Below are positions 43,109 through 53,474 of a DNA stretch of 64,000 bases, piece by piece. Below the pieces are notes generated by a model that was given only the letters and a program-made list of their open reading frames with translations, was not told the DNA's origin and searched no databases. Origin of the DNA: Flavobacterium sp. 102 (GTDB lineage: Bacteria; Bacteroidota; Bacteroidia; Flavobacteriales; Flavobacteriaceae). Both the position numbers and the translations under genes were made by a program. Where the stretch lies: contig NZ_RBKX01000001.1 of assembly GCF_003634615.1 (NCBI RefSeq), forward strand, positions 2,170,001 through 2,234,000. The letters are read 5' to 3'. The number at the start of each line of letters is the position of its first letter. The first letter of the stretch is position 1.

Positions 43109-43690
43109 TTAGTCATTTTCGTTAAAAATCCGCTCAATTCTTTTATCGGGTATTAACCACATCAAAGCTACAAAAATGTAGATTCCACCAGCGATAGAAG
43201 GGAATTTATAAGCGCAAAGCATAGCAATTAAATACAAAATAGGAGAAGATTTTCCTTTGTAATCTTTGCCCAATGCTTTTGACAATAAAGAGTCTTTACC
43301 GTGGTGACTTAGGATTAAATTTTGTAAAATGAAGTAGGCCAAACCATTCATAAGAAGAATAAATCCGTAAAACATCATCGGAAAAGGAGCGAAGTGATGT
43401 TCACCAATCCAAGCGGTGGCAAAAGGTATTAACGATAGCCAAAACAGCAAATGCAAATTGGCCCAAAGAATTTTCCCATTAACTCTTTTCACCGTATGCA
43501 TCATGTGATGGTGGTTATTCCAATAAATACCAACATAGATAAAACTCAAGACATAACTCAAAAATTTATGCAGTAACGGAACTATAGCTTCGTAACTGAC
43601 ACTATTCGGAACTTTAAATTCCAATACCATAATGGTGATGATAATCGCTAAAACACCATCGCTAAAGGCTTCGAGTCTGTTTTTATTCAT
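43109..43690 (-). CDS. TMEM175-family ion channel (DUF1211)
   Basis: 193 residues from ATG 43690 (an open extension to 43750 overlaps rimK and lacks conservation). Six helices; EAFSDGVLAIIITIMVLEFKVP is the FSDG-containing pore helix of this potassium-permeable channel family. Bacterial members form tetramers. Lies downstream of rimK. Confidence 0.87.
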   Translation of the reverse strand: MNKNRLEAFSDGVLAIIITIMVLEFKVPNSVSYEAIVPLLHKFLSYVLSFIYVGIYWNNHHHMMHTVKRVNGKILWANLHLLFWLSLIPFATAWIGEHHFAPFPMMFYGFILLMNGLAYFILQNLILSHHGKDSLLSKALGKDYKGKSSPILYLIAMLCAYKFPSIAGGIYIFVALMWLIPDKRIERIFNEND

Positions 43691-43727
43691 AATTTCTGCT
43701 TTCTGTTGTCTGTGTTCTGATTTCTGC

Positions 43728-45095
43728 CTACTTCTTAAAATTCTTCTCAATCGCCTTTATCATTTCTCCGGCAATGTCTTTATTAGTAGCGCCTTCTATA
43801 CCTTCTAATCCGGGTGAAGAGTTTACTTCTAACAATAACGGACCTTTGGACGAACGAATAATGTCAACACCGGCCACTTTCAAATCCATGGCTTTAGCAG
43901 CCTTGATGGCTATTTTCTTTTCTTCAACTGTTGGTTTAATCACCGAAGCAGTGCCGCCCATATGGATGTTGGCTCTAAATTCTCCCGGAGCGGCTTCACG
44001 TTGGATTGCGGCTACGACTTTGCCATCTACAACAAATAAGCGCAAATCTTTTCCGTTGGCTTCTTTAATAAATTCTTGTACCAAAATATTGGCATTTAAA
44101 CTTTTGAACGCATTGATTACCGATTCGGCTGCTTTTTTGGTTTCGGCTAAAACAACGCCTTTTCCTTGAGTGCCTTCCAATAATTTTACGATTAATGGCG
44201 AACCGCCAACCATTTTAATCAAATCGTCTGTATCCAATGGTGAATTTGCAAATCCGGTTGTGGGAATATCTACGCCGTGGTGTAATAACAATTGAAGCGA
44301 AAAAAGTTTGTCTCGTGATTGGGTTATCGCTGCCGCGGAATTTAAACAAAAGACTTTCATCGCTTCAAATTGGCGTGTCAAAGCACAACCGTAAAAGGTA
44401 ATACTCGGACGAATTCTTGGGATAATCGCATCGAAATTGTCTAATATTTTTCCGCCGCGATAATGTATTTCGGGTTTATCAGCATCGAGTTTCATGTAAC
44501 ATTCCTTGATGTTCAAAAAGCGCATTTCATGACCACGCATTTCGCCGGCTTCCATGATGCGTTTGTTGCTGTACAGTTCCGGATTACTGGCCAAAACACC
44601 AATGCGCAAACCTGATTTAATGGCGATAGCATCTTGGTATAAATCCTTTAAATTTTCGATTGAGGTATGTCCTAATAAATATTTTTGTTCCGGGTCGACT
44701 AATATTCTGCCGCTCATCGCTTCCCGACCTAACAACATTCGGAAACCCATGGAATCTCGGTTGGTTAAAGTCATTTCGATTTCCCAAATATCGGTTCCGA
44801 TAGATAAATTGGTTTTGATTACATACCGTTGTTCGCGAAAGCCACTCGAGCTTTTGACAATGCGTTTGTCGACTAATTTGGCTTCACAATGAATCACGGT
44901 TTTGAGGTTATTCTGAATAGGGTTGATGTCAAATTTTACCCAGTTTTCACCATCTTTCAGGAATGGAGCAATGTTGATGGCGTGTAGTGCCGAAGTTTTC
45001 GCACCCGAATCAACACGGGCTTTGATAGCAGGAATTCCGAGTTCGGGAAAAGAACACCATTCTTCGGAACCTAATATGATTTTGTTTATTGGCAT
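43728..45095 (-). CDS. rimK: RimB-like protease domain fused to RimK ATP-grasp ligase
   Basis: 455 residues. Residues 1-140 form a RimB/aspartyl-protease-like domain ([25 protein letters not shown] active site, and MLLGREAM). Residues about 155-455 are the ATP-grasp RimK, with [38 protein letters not shown] and [13 protein letters not shown]. RimK adds glutamates to ribosomal protein S6 or makes poly-glutamate; RimB is its modulator. Here both are one chain. Followed by TMEM175 and DUF1304 genes; a 22-base inverted repeat lies before it. Confidence 0.93.
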   Translation of the reverse strand: MPINKIILGSEEWCSFPELGIPAIKARVDSGAKTSALHAINIAPFLKDGENWVKFDINPIQNNLKTVIHCEAKLVDKRIVKSSSGFREQRYVIKTNLSIGTDIWEIEMTLTNRDSMGFRMLLGREAMSGRILVDPEQKYLLGHTSIENLKDLYQDAIAIKSGLRIGVLASNPELYSNKRIMEAGEMRGHEMRFLNIKECYMKLDADKPEIHYRGGKILDNFDAIIPRIRPSITFYGCALTRQFEAMKVFCLNSAAAITQSRDKLFSLQLLLHHGVDIPTTGFANSPLDTDDLIKMVGGSPLIVKLLEGTQGKGVVLAETKKAAESVINAFKSLNANILVQEFIKEANGKDLRLFVVDGKVVAAIQREAAPGEFRANIHMGGTASVIKPTVEEKKIAIKAAKAMDLKVAGVDIIRSSKGPLLLEVNSSPGLEGIEGATNKDIAGEMIKAIEKNFKK

Positions 45096-45109
45096 TTGAT
45101 AAAAAATTT

Positions 45110-45171
45110 AAGCCACAAATTACTCAAATTCTCACTGATTAAATGGCGTGAATTTGAATAATTTGTGGCTT
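45110..45171. repeat. Long inverted repeat between clpC and rimK
   Basis: Arms 45110-45131 and 45150-45171 (AAGCCACAAATTACTCAAAT and on) match at 21 of 22 positions, with an 18-base loop. Could act as terminator for clpC or be a copy of a dispersed palindromic element. Confidence 0.75.
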
Positions 45172-45189
45172 TTAAAGATTAAAATGATC

Positions 45190-47733
45190 TTATTTTGTTG
45201 GCTTTTCAGCTTTTTGAATCGTAACGGTCAACTCTTGAGAAGCTTCGTCTAAATCCATAAAAATTTCATCGCCTGACGCTATTTTAGAAGTGATAATTTC
45301 TTCGGCTAAAGCATCTTCTACATATTTTTGAATCGCTCTTTTTAATGGACGAGCTCCAAATTGTTTGTCGAAACCTTTTTCAGCGATAAATGCCTTGGCA
45401 GTATCAGAAAGGTTCAATTTATAACCTAATTCTTCTACACGAGCAAACAATTTTTTCAATTCGATTTCGATAATCAAATCGATGTCGTGTTTTTCTAACG
45501 GGTTGAATACGATTACGTCGTCAATTCTGTTTAAGAACTCAGGCGCAAAAGTTTTTTTCAAAGCGTTTTCTACTACACTTTTCGAATGATCATCGGCTTG
45601 TGCTACTTTCGCAGCCGTACCAAAACCAACGCCTTGTCCGAAGTCTTTCAATTGGCGTGCTCCAACATTCGAAGTCATGATGATAATCGTATTTTTAAAA
45701 TCGATTTTTCGGCCTAAACTATCCGTCAAATAACCATCATCTAACACTTGTAACATCATATTAAACACATCAGGATGCGCTTTTTCGATTTCGTCTAAAA
45801 GCACTACGCAGTATGGTTTTCTTCTAACTTTCTCCGTCAATTGTCCGCCTTCTTCATAACCAACGTAACCCGGAGGCGCACCAATTAATCTTGAAATTGC
45901 GAACTTTTCCATGTATTCACTCATGTCGATTCTAATCAAAGCATCTTCTGAGTCAAATAATTCTTTGGCCAACACTTTCGCCAATTGGGTTTTACCAACA
46001 CCGGTTTGACCTAAGAAAATAAACGAACCAATCGGGCGATTCGGATCTTTTAATCCGGCGCGATTGCGTTGAATAGAACGGGATATTTTCAAAACCGCAT
46101 CGTTTTGACCAATCACTTTTCCTTGAATCAATTCAGGTAAATGAGCCAATTTGTTGCTTTCCGTTTGGGCAATACGATTCACCGGAATTCCGGTCATCAT
46201 CGATACTACATCGGCTACATTGTCTTCGGTTACCCGAATTCTGTTGTTTTTTGAATCTTCTTCCCATTGTTCTTGCGCAATGGCTAAGTCTTTTTCTAAG
46301 CGTTTTTCGTCGTCGCGTAATTTTGCTGCTTCTTCGTATTTCTGTTTTTTAACGACAGAGTTTTTCAAGTCACGCACTTCTTCCAACTGGCGTTCCAAAT
46401 CCAAAATTTGTTTCGGAACATCAATATTAGTAATGTGAACTCTCGAACCGGCTTCGTCTAAAGCATCTATCGCTTTGTCCGGAAGGAAGCGCTCCGACAT
46501 GTATCTGTTGGTCAATTTAACACACGCTTCGATGGCTTCGTCGGTGTAAATCACGTTATGATGGTCTTCGTATTTGTTTTTGATGTTGTTCAAAATGGTA
46601 ATCGTTTCTTCCACCGAAGTAGGCTCTACAATTACTTTTTGGAAACGTCTTTCTAACGCACCATCTTTTTCAATATACTGTCTGTATTCATCAAGTGTTG
46701 TAGCACCGATACATTGTATTTCGCCACGCGCTAACGCCGGTTTGAACATATTCGATGCATCTAGCGAACCTGTGGCACCACCGGCTCCAACAATGGTATG
46801 GATTTCGTCAATGAATAAAATGATATCGTCGTTTTTCTCCAATTCGTTCATCACGGCTTTCATTCTTTCTTCAAATTGTCCGCGGTATTTTGTACCGGCA
46901 ACAAGCGAAGCCAAATCAAGCGTTACGACTCTTTTGTTGAAAAGAATACGCGATACTTTCTTTTGAATAATACGCAAAGCCAAACCTTCGGCGATGGCAG
47001 ATTTACCAACACCTGGTTCACCAATGAGTAACGGATTGTTTTTCTTTCTTCGGCTTAAAATTTGAGACACACGCTCAATTTCTTTTTCACGACCAACTAC
47101 CGGGTCGAGTTTGCCTTCTTCAGCCAATTCGGTTAAGTCACGACCAAAATTATCCAATACCGGAGTTTTCGATTTTTTATTAGTCTTATTAGCCGGATTA
47201 TTGAAACTACCTTCTTTTAAACTGTCATCTTGACCAGAATCATCATTGAATGACTCATTTCTAGGCAGGTTATCTGTAAAATCTTCTTCGTTTGGTGTCA
47301 TATTCAAATACTGTTCTTTAACTACGTTATAATCTATTTTCAGACGATGCAATAGTTTGGTTGTAGGATCATTTTCGTTTCTTAGAATACACAAAAGCAA
47401 ATGTGCAGTACTTATGGAAGTCGCTTGGAATACCTTTGCCTCTAAGAATGTTGTTTTTAAGGCACGTTCGGCCTGACGTGTCAAGTGTAAATTCTTTTTT
47501 TCGTTGCTTATTTCAACGTTTGGATTCGCCGGGCTTAAGATTTCGACCTTCTTTCGCAAATGCTCTAAATCTATAGACAGGTTATTTAAAATGGCAATTG
47601 CTTTACCATTTCCATCTCTGAGGATACCCAGCATCAAATGTTCAGTGCCAATAAAATCATGGCCCAAACGTAATGCTTCTTCCTTGCTGTAGGTTATAAC
47701 ATCTTTGACTCTTGGTGAAAAATTATCATCCAT
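45190..47733 (-). CDS. clpC: Clp protease ATP-binding subunit ClpC
   Basis: 847 residues from ATG 47733 (the frame is open to 47787, but MDDNFSPRVKDVI is the usual start). Clp N-terminal repeats (about 1-150), an acidic, Ser/Asn-rich linker, AAA-1 with GEPGVGKSA, a UVR-like coiled segment (EEAAKLRDDEKRLEKD) in the middle, AAA-2 with GQTGVGKTQ, and the C-terminal D2-small domain. Unfoldase feeding proteins to ClpP; clpP is not in the window. Divergent from gyrA. Confidence 0.96.
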   Translation of the reverse strand: MDDNFSPRVKDVITYSKEEALRLGHDFIGTEHLMLGILRDGNGKAIAILNNLSIDLEHLRKKVEILSPANPNVEISNEKKNLHLTRQAERALKTTFLEAKVFQATSISTAHLLLCILRNENDPTTKLLHRLKIDYNVVKEQYLNMTPNEEDFTDNLPRNESFNDDSGQDDSLKEGSFNNPANKTNKKSKTPVLDNFGRDLTELAEEGKLDPVVGREKEIERVSQILSRRKKNNPLLIGEPGVGKSAIAEGLALRIIQKKVSRILFNKRVVTLDLASLVAGTKYRGQFEERMKAVMNELEKNDDIILFIDEIHTIVGAGGATGSLDASNMFKPALARGEIQCIGATTLDEYRQYIEKDGALERRFQKVIVEPTSVEETITILNNIKNKYEDHHNVIYTDEAIEACVKLTNRYMSERFLPDKAIDALDEAGSRVHITNIDVPKQILDLERQLEEVRDLKNSVVKKQKYEEAAKLRDDEKRLEKDLAIAQEQWEEDSKNNRIRVTEDNVADVVSMMTGIPVNRIAQTESNKLAHLPELIQGKVIGQNDAVLKISRSIQRNRAGLKDPNRPIGSFIFLGQTGVGKTQLAKVLAKELFDSEDALIRIDMSEYMEKFAISRLIGAPPGYVGYEEGGQLTEKVRRKPYCVVLLDEIEKAHPDVFNMMLQVLDDGYLTDSLGRKIDFKNTIIIMTSNVGARQLKDFGQGVGFGTAAKVAQADDHSKSVVENALKKTFAPEFLNRIDDVIVFNPLEKHDIDLIIEIELKKLFARVEELGYKLNLSDTAKAFIAEKGFDKQFGARPLKRAIQKYVEDALAEEIITSKIASGDEIFMDLDEASQELTVTIQKAEKPTK

Positions 47734-47809
47734 ATAAATTAGGGTTGTTGGTAATGTAAATTTAGTTATTATGAATGGTTCTAACAAAAATCATTCCGCC
47801 TAAATGTAC

Positions 47810-47825
47810 TGTCAGCTAATTGACA
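47810..47825. promoter_or_regulatory. TGTCA inverted repeat upstream of clpC
   Basis: TGTCA, six bases, TGACA; 77 bases before the clpC ATG. Its arms match the core of the repeat found upstream of dnaK (TTGTCAG/CTGACAA). Confidence 0.45.
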
Positions 47826-48000
47826 AAAAAAAAGCCAATAATAAAAGTAGTGGTGTAACTATTTTATTAACCAAAAAAAGAGCCTATTTTGTTAATAAAT
47901 CATTGAAATTTGTGGGCTAAAATTAGTACTAAAAGCTATAAATATTCTATATTAGCACGTTTTGAATTTAAACTAATTTTTTATTAATAATTTATAAAAT

Positions 48001-50568
48001 ATGTCTGACGGAGAAAAGTTAATTCCTATTAACATCGAAGATGAAATGAAATCAGCTTACATCGATTATTCGATGTCTGTAATTGTCTCAAGAGCGCTAC
48101 CTGACGTGCGTGACGGTTTAAAGCCGGTACACCGAAGAGTGTTATATGGAATGTATGATTTAGGCGTTTTTTCAAATAGAGCTCACAAAAAATCCGCAAG
48201 AATTGTTGGAGAAGTATTGGGTAAATATCACCCGCACGGCGATACTTCAGTTTATGACGCCATGGTTCGTATGGCACAAGAATGGAGTTTACGTTATTTA
48301 TTAATTGACGGTCAAGGTAACTTTGGATCTGTTGATGGCGATAGTCCTGCAGCGATGCGTTACACTGAAGCCAGAATGAAAAAAATGTCAGAGGACATTA
48401 TGGCAGATATCGACAAAGAGACAGTTGATTTCCAATTGAACTTTGACGATACTTTATATGAGCCAAAGGTAATGCCAACCAGAGTTCCGAATTTATTGAT
48501 TAACGGAGCATCCGGTATTGCTGTTGGTATGGCGACCAATATGGCGCCGCACAATTTAACAGAAGTAATTGATGGTACTTTAGCGTACATTGACAATAAT
48601 GATATAGAAATTGACGAATTAATCACACATATCAAAGCACCGGATTTTCCAACCGGAGGTGTGATTTATGGTTATGAAGGTGTTCGTGAAGCTTTCAAAA
48701 CAGGACGTGGTAGAATTGTGATTCGTGCCAAAGTTGCTTTTGAAGAATCCAATGGAAGAGAAGCAATTATTGTTTCTGAAATTCCATACCAAGTCAACAA
48801 GGCAGACATGATTAAAAAAACTGCCGATTTGATCAATGACAAAAAGATTGAAGGTATTTCCAATATTCGTGACGAATCGGATAGAAACGGAATGCGTATC
48901 GTTTACGAATTGAAACGTGACGCGGTTCCAAATGTGGTTTTAAATACACTTTACAAATTTACCTCATTGCAGTCTTCTTTCAGTGTAAACAATATCGCAT
49001 TGGTAAACGGAAGGCCTCAAATGTTGAACGTAAAAGAATTAATCCATTATTTCGTTGAACACCGTCATGATGTTGTCATCAGAAGAACGAATTTTGAATT
49101 GCGCAAAGCGGAAGAAAGAGCGCATATTTTAGAAGGGTTAATCATTGCTTCAGATAATATTGACGAAGTAATTGCATTGATTCGTTCATCGAAAGACGGT
49201 GATGAAGCAAGAACCAAATTGATTGAGCGTTTTACTTTATCTGAAATCCAAGCGCGTGCGATTGTTGAAATGCGTTTGCGTCAATTAACCGGTCTGGAAC
49301 AAGACAAGTTAAGAGCGGAATACGATGAAATCATGAAGTTAATTCAACACTTGAAAGATTTATTGGCAAGTAAAGAATTAAGAATGCAATTGATTAAAGA
49401 TGAATTAGTAGAAATAAGAGATAAATATGGTGATGCTCGTCGTTCTGTAATTGAATATTCCGGTGGCGATGTGAGTATCGAGGATTTGATTGCCGATGAA
49501 AATGTAGTAATCACAATTTCTCACGCCGGTTATATCAAACGTACTAATTTATCAGAATACAAAACGCAGAATAGAGGTGGCGTTGGACAAAAAAGTGCCG
49601 GTACTCGTGACCAAGATTTTTTGGAACATTTATTCGTGGCAACCAATCACCAATACTTGTTATTCTTCACGCAAAAAGGAAAATGTTTCTGGATGCGCGT
49701 TTACGAAATTCCGGAAGGAAGCAAAACGAGCAAAGGTCGCGCGATTCAAAACTTAATCAATATCGAAAGTGATGATAAAGTAAAAGCTTTCATTTGCACG
49801 CAAGACTTAAAAGACGAAGAATACATCAATAGTCATTATGTAATCATGGCGACCAAACAAGGGCAAGTGAAGAAAACGCCGTTGGAGCAATATTCACGTC
49901 CGCGTCAAAATGGTATCAATGCCATTACAATTAGAGAAGATGATGAATTAATGGAAGCCAAATTGACCAATGGAGAAAGCCAAGTTTTAGTGGCGGTGAA
50001 ATCAGGTAAGTTGGTTCGTTTTGAAGAAGGGAAAACGCGTCCAATGGGAAGAACCGCTTCCGGAGTACGTGGAATTACCTTAGCTGACGATAAAGATGAA
50101 GTAATTGGTATGGTTTCTGTCAACAAAGATGACATCAATGATACGCAACTTTTAGTAGTAACTGAAAATGGTTACGGAAAAAGAACGAAGTTGGTAGATG
50201 AAGATGGAGAAGATGTTTACCGTATCACCAACAGAGGTGGAAAAGGAGTTAAAACCTTAAACATCACTGAAAAAACCGGAGCGTTAATTTCTATTAATGC
50301 CGTGACTGATGAAGATGATTTGATGATTATCAACAAATCAGGATTGACCATCAGAATGGAAGTGTCTGATTTAAGAGTTATGGGAAGAGCTACACAAGGA
50401 GTTCGTTTGATTAATATCAAAGGAAATGATTCGATTGCAGCAGTAACCAAAGTAATGAAAGAAGACGAAGTGGAAGATGTAGAAGGAGAAATCGTTGACG
50501 GTGTTGAGGCCGAAGAAAGTAACGATGCCGAAACTTCTGAAGACAGTCAGGAAGAAACTCAAGAATAA
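48001..50568 (+). CDS. gyrA: DNA gyrase subunit A
   Basis: 855 residues: breakage-reunion domain with [10 protein letters not shown] and the catalytic Tyr121 in AMRYTEAR, a coiled-coil and gate region, and a C-terminal six-bladed beta-pinwheel with the [16 protein letters not shown] GyrA-box. In the quinolone-resistance region [10 protein letters not shown] the position equivalent to E. coli Ser83 is Thr82 and Asp87 is Asp86, as in wild-type F. psychrophilum. Acidic tail after about 820. Followed by a TPR gene 16 bases downstream, probably co-transcribed. Confidence 0.97.
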   Translation: MSDGEKLIPINIEDEMKSAYIDYSMSVIVSRALPDVRDGLKPVHRRVLYGMYDLGVFSNRAHKKSARIVGEVLGKYHPHGDTSVYDAMVRMAQEWSLRYLLIDGQGNFGSVDGDSPAAMRYTEARMKKMSEDIMADIDKETVDFQLNFDDTLYEPKVMPTRVPNLLINGASGIAVGMATNMAPHNLTEVIDGTLAYIDNNDIEIDELITHIKAPDFPTGGVIYGYEGVREAFKTGRGRIVIRAKVAFEESNGREAIIVSEIPYQVNKADMIKKTADLINDKKIEGISNIRDESDRNGMRIVYELKRDAVPNVVLNTLYKFTSLQSSFSVNNIALVNGRPQMLNVKELIHYFVEHRHDVVIRRTNFELRKAEERAHILEGLIIASDNIDEVIALIRSSKDGDEARTKLIERFTLSEIQARAIVEMRLRQLTGLEQDKLRAEYDEIMKLIQHLKDLLASKELRMQLIKDELVEIRDKYGDARRSVIEYSGGDVSIEDLIADENVVITISHAGYIKRTNLSEYKTQNRGGVGQKSAGTRDQDFLEHLFVATNHQYLLFFTQKGKCFWMRVYEIPEGSKTSKGRAIQNLINIESDDKVKAFICTQDLKDEEYINSHYVIMATKQGQVKKTPLEQYSRPRQNGINAITIREDDELMEAKLTNGESQVLVAVKSGKLVRFEEGKTRPMGRTASGVRGITLADDKDEVIGMVSVNKDDINDTQLLVVTENGYGKRTKLVDEDGEDVYRITNRGGKGVKTLNITEKTGALISINAVTDEDDLMIINKSGLTIRMEVSDLRVMGRATQGVRLINIKGNDSIAAVTKVMKEDEVEDVEGEIVDGVEAEESNDAETSEDSQEETQE

Positions 50569-50584
50569 TTTAAAATAATACCAC

Positions 50585-51901
50585 ATGAAAATTAAACACA
50601 TTGTATTGGCTTCAACAATACTAGTTTCTGTTTCCGCTTTTGCTCAAAAAGACGAGCTTAAGACGTTAAAGAAAATTTATACCAAAGAAGCGCCTAAACC
50701 GGGTGATGTCATAGAGTATAAAAGTACTTTGGCAAGACTTGAAGGATTGGCTACTGAAGAAGGCGATAAAGTTTCAGCCGGATTTTACAAAGCCATGTTG
50801 CCTTTGGTAGAGATTATGTCTTTTGGACCAACTGTTACAGAAGCTCAAAAAGCCCAAGTAGTGAGTGCCAAAACGGTTGTTGATATTGAGAAAGGACTGA
50901 ATGGTACTTTAGAATATGAGAAAAAGACCGGTAAAAAAGTTTATACTGATGATATTTTGAAAAAAGTAGAGTTGTATAAATCTGATATTATCAATTTGGC
51001 GATTGCTTTGGGTCAACAACAAAAATTCCAAGAAGCTTCGGATGTATTGTACTCTTTGTACCTTTTAGATAAAAAAGATGCAGACAAATTATTTTTCGCA
51101 GCGAGTTATGCCGTTAGTGCTGCTAATTATGACAAAGCTTTCCAATATTACAGTGAATTAAAAGCACTTAATTATACTGGTGAAGGAACACTTTATTTTG
51201 CCTTTAACAATACTTTAAAGCAAGAAGAGAACTTCGGAACTAACAAAAGCCTTCGTGATATTTCTGTAAATACTACAAAAACGCATTCAAAACCTAGAGA
51301 TGAGAAAACCGAATCAAAACGTGGTGAAATTTTCAAAAATATTGCGCTGATATTAGTGCAAAAAGGCAAAGTAGAAGAAGCTAAAGCAGCAGTTCAAGAA
51401 GCACGTCAAGCCAATCCGGAAGACACATCTTTGATATTGACGGAAGCCGATTTGTATTTAAAAATGAATGATTTTGAAACCTATTCAAAATTAGCTAATG
51501 AAGCACTTAGTAAGAATCCTAATAATGTAGATTTGGTATTCAATTTAGGCGTAATCAGTGCCAATGCGAATAAGTTAGACGAAGCTGAAAAACATTATAA
51601 AAGAGCTTTAGAAATTAACCCTAATTATTTCAATGCTCATTTGAATTTAGCCGAATTAAAATTAAGAGCTGACGAAAAATGGGTTACTGAATTAAACAAA
51701 TTAGGGACTTCTGAAAAAGACAACAAACGCTACGAAGTGATTAAAAAATTAAGAGAAGATAATTTCAAATTGATTTTGCCTCATCTTGAAAAAGCGGTAG
51801 AATTAGAGCCTACCAATGAACCGGCTAAAAAGACATTGTTAAGTGTTTATAATGCTTTGGAAATGACTGATAAGTACAAAGCTTTAAAAGCTAAAATGTA
51901 A
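50585..51901 (+). CDS. Secreted TPR protein
   Basis: 438 residues: signal peptide MKIKHIVLASTILVSVSAFAQ, then at least six TPR-like units spread along the protein, clearest at 255-350 (GVISANANKLDEAEKHYKRA, ALEINPNYFNAHLNLA). Likely periplasmic. It directly follows gyrA; this neighbour pair appears common in flavobacteria, but no function is known to me. Confidence 0.85.
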   Translation: MKIKHIVLASTILVSVSAFAQKDELKTLKKIYTKEAPKPGDVIEYKSTLARLEGLATEEGDKVSAGFYKAMLPLVEIMSFGPTVTEAQKAQVVSAKTVVDIEKGLNGTLEYEKKTGKKVYTDDILKKVELYKSDIINLAIALGQQQKFQEASDVLYSLYLLDKKDADKLFFAASYAVSAANYDKAFQYYSELKALNYTGEGTLYFAFNNTLKQEENFGTNKSLRDISVNTTKTHSKPRDEKTESKRGEIFKNIALILVQKGKVEEAKAAVQEARQANPEDTSLILTEADLYLKMNDFETYSKLANEALSKNPNNVDLVFNLGVISANANKLDEAEKHYKRALEINPNYFNAHLNLAELKLRADEKWVTELNKLGTSEKDNKRYEVIKKLREDNFKLILPHLEKAVELEPTNEPAKKTLLSVYNALEMTDKYKALKAKM

Positions 51902-51920
51902 TCTTTCAATTTGATTCAAT

Positions 51921-51952
51921 AAAAAAACCATCCAATATCGGATGGTTTTTTT
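51921..51952. terminator. Bidirectional terminator between the TPR gene and lpdA
   Basis: A-tract, ACCATCC / GGATGGT stem with a six-base loop (51928-51946), T-tract. Confidence 0.9.
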
Positions 51953-51972
51953 ATGCTTTATTTTTTCGAATA

Positions 51973-53361
51973 CTATAAGTGAATCACTTCTCCATAAGCA
52001 TCGGCTACTGCTTCCATCACCGCTTCACTCATCGTTGGATGTGGATGAACCGCTTTTAAAATTTCGTGTCCTGTAGTTTCTAATTTACGAGCTACAACTG
52101 CTTCCGCAATCATATCGGTTACACCGGCACCAATCATGTGACAACCTAACCATTCGCCATATTTGGCATCAAAAATTACTTTGACAAAACCATCCGGAGT
52201 TCCGGCGGCTTTCGCTTTACCTGAAGCAGTGAAAGGGAATTTACCAATTTTTAATTCGTATCCTTTTTCTTTGGCTTGTTTTTCAGTCATACCTACAGAA
52301 GCAATTTCAGGCGTTGCATAAGTACAGCCCGGAATGTTTCCGTAATCTAAAGGTTCAACGTGCAAACCTTTGATTTTTTCCACACAAAGAATTCCTTCTG
52401 CTGAAGCAACGTGAGCCAAAGCTTGTCCTGGCGTTACATCACCAATGGCGTAATAACCCGGAACATTAGTTTGGTAAAAATCGTTGACTAAAATTTTATC
52501 TTTATCGGTTTTGATTCCGGTTTCTTCTAATCCTATGTTTTCAATGTTGGTTTTGATTCCAACGGCTGAAAGCAAAATATCCGCTTCTAAAACTTCTTCG
52601 CCTTTAGCAGTTTTTACAAATGCTTTTACGCCTTTTCCGGTAGTGTCGATTCTTTCTACAGAAGAATTGGTCATAATGGTAATGCCTGATTTTTTCATAG
52701 AACGTTCCATTTGTTTCGAAATGTCTTCGTCTTCAACCGGAACAATGTTGGGTAAAAACTCAACAATAGTTACTTCTGTACCCATTGAATTGTAAAAATG
52801 AGCAAACTCAACGCCAATCGCACCTGAACCCACGACAATCATTTTCTTTGGTTGTGTTGGTAAAGTCATCGCTTGTCTGTAGCCAATTACTTTTATACCA
52901 TCTTGTGGCAAATTCGGCAATTCTCTCGAACGAGCACCGGTAGCAATGATAATGTGGTCACCTGAATATTCAGTTACTTTTCCGTCTGCTGCCGTTACAG
53001 CAACTTTTTTGCCCGGTTTTATTTTACCAAAACCATCTATAACGTCAATTTTATTTTTCTTCATTAAGAATTGAACTCCTTTACTCATGCCATCAGCTAC
53101 GCCACGAGAACGAGCGATAACAGCGTTGAAATCTTTGTCAAATTCCTTCACGGTCAAACCGTAATCTGAAGCATGTTTTAGGTAATCAAAAACCTGTGCC
53201 GATTTTAAAAGTGCTTTCGTTGGAATACAACCCCAATTTAAACAAATTCCACCAAGGTTTTCTTTTTCGATAACGGCTACTTTAAAGCCTAATTGTGACG
53301 CGCGAATCGCAGTAACATAACCGCCCGGACCACTTCCTAAAACAATAATATCGTATTTCAT
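51973..53361 (-). CDS. lpdA: Dihydrolipoyl dehydrogenase (E3)
   Basis: 462 residues; reoxidises dihydrolipoamide of the 2-oxoacid dehydrogenase and glycine-cleavage complexes. FAD motif GSGPGGYVTAIRASQLG, redox-active pair CLNWGC (near residues 40-45), NAD motif VVGSGAIGVEFAHF and the active-site His in HPHPTMSEAVMEA are all present. Single gene on this strand; lipA in the same window makes the cofactor of its partners. Confidence 0.96.
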   Translation of the reverse strand: MKYDIIVLGSGPGGYVTAIRASQLGFKVAVIEKENLGGICLNWGCIPTKALLKSAQVFDYLKHASDYGLTVKEFDKDFNAVIARSRGVADGMSKGVQFLMKKNKIDVIDGFGKIKPGKKVAVTAADGKVTEYSGDHIIIATGARSRELPNLPQDGIKVIGYRQAMTLPTQPKKMIVVGSGAIGVEFAHFYNSMGTEVTIVEFLPNIVPVEDEDISKQMERSMKKSGITIMTNSSVERIDTTGKGVKAFVKTAKGEEVLEADILLSAVGIKTNIENIGLEETGIKTDKDKILVNDFYQTNVPGYYAIGDVTPGQALAHVASAEGILCVEKIKGLHVEPLDYGNIPGCTYATPEIASVGMTEKQAKEKGYELKIGKFPFTASGKAKAAGTPDGFVKVIFDAKYGEWLGCHMIGAGVTDMIAEAVVARKLETTGHEILKAVHPHPTMSEAVMEAVADAYGEVIHL

Positions 53362-53474
53362 TTTTTTTGTAATTATTTATTTAATGTAAAAATGCAGTCG
53401 CTAATGTTCTTGCTATTTTTATAAAATTTATTTGATTATTTGAGATTGCGAATTTACGGAATTATTTTGAAAAT

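Noticed and set aside
47734..48000. Strong gyrA promoter
   Set aside because: Only partial matches to TAnnTTTG in this region; not reported as a feature.
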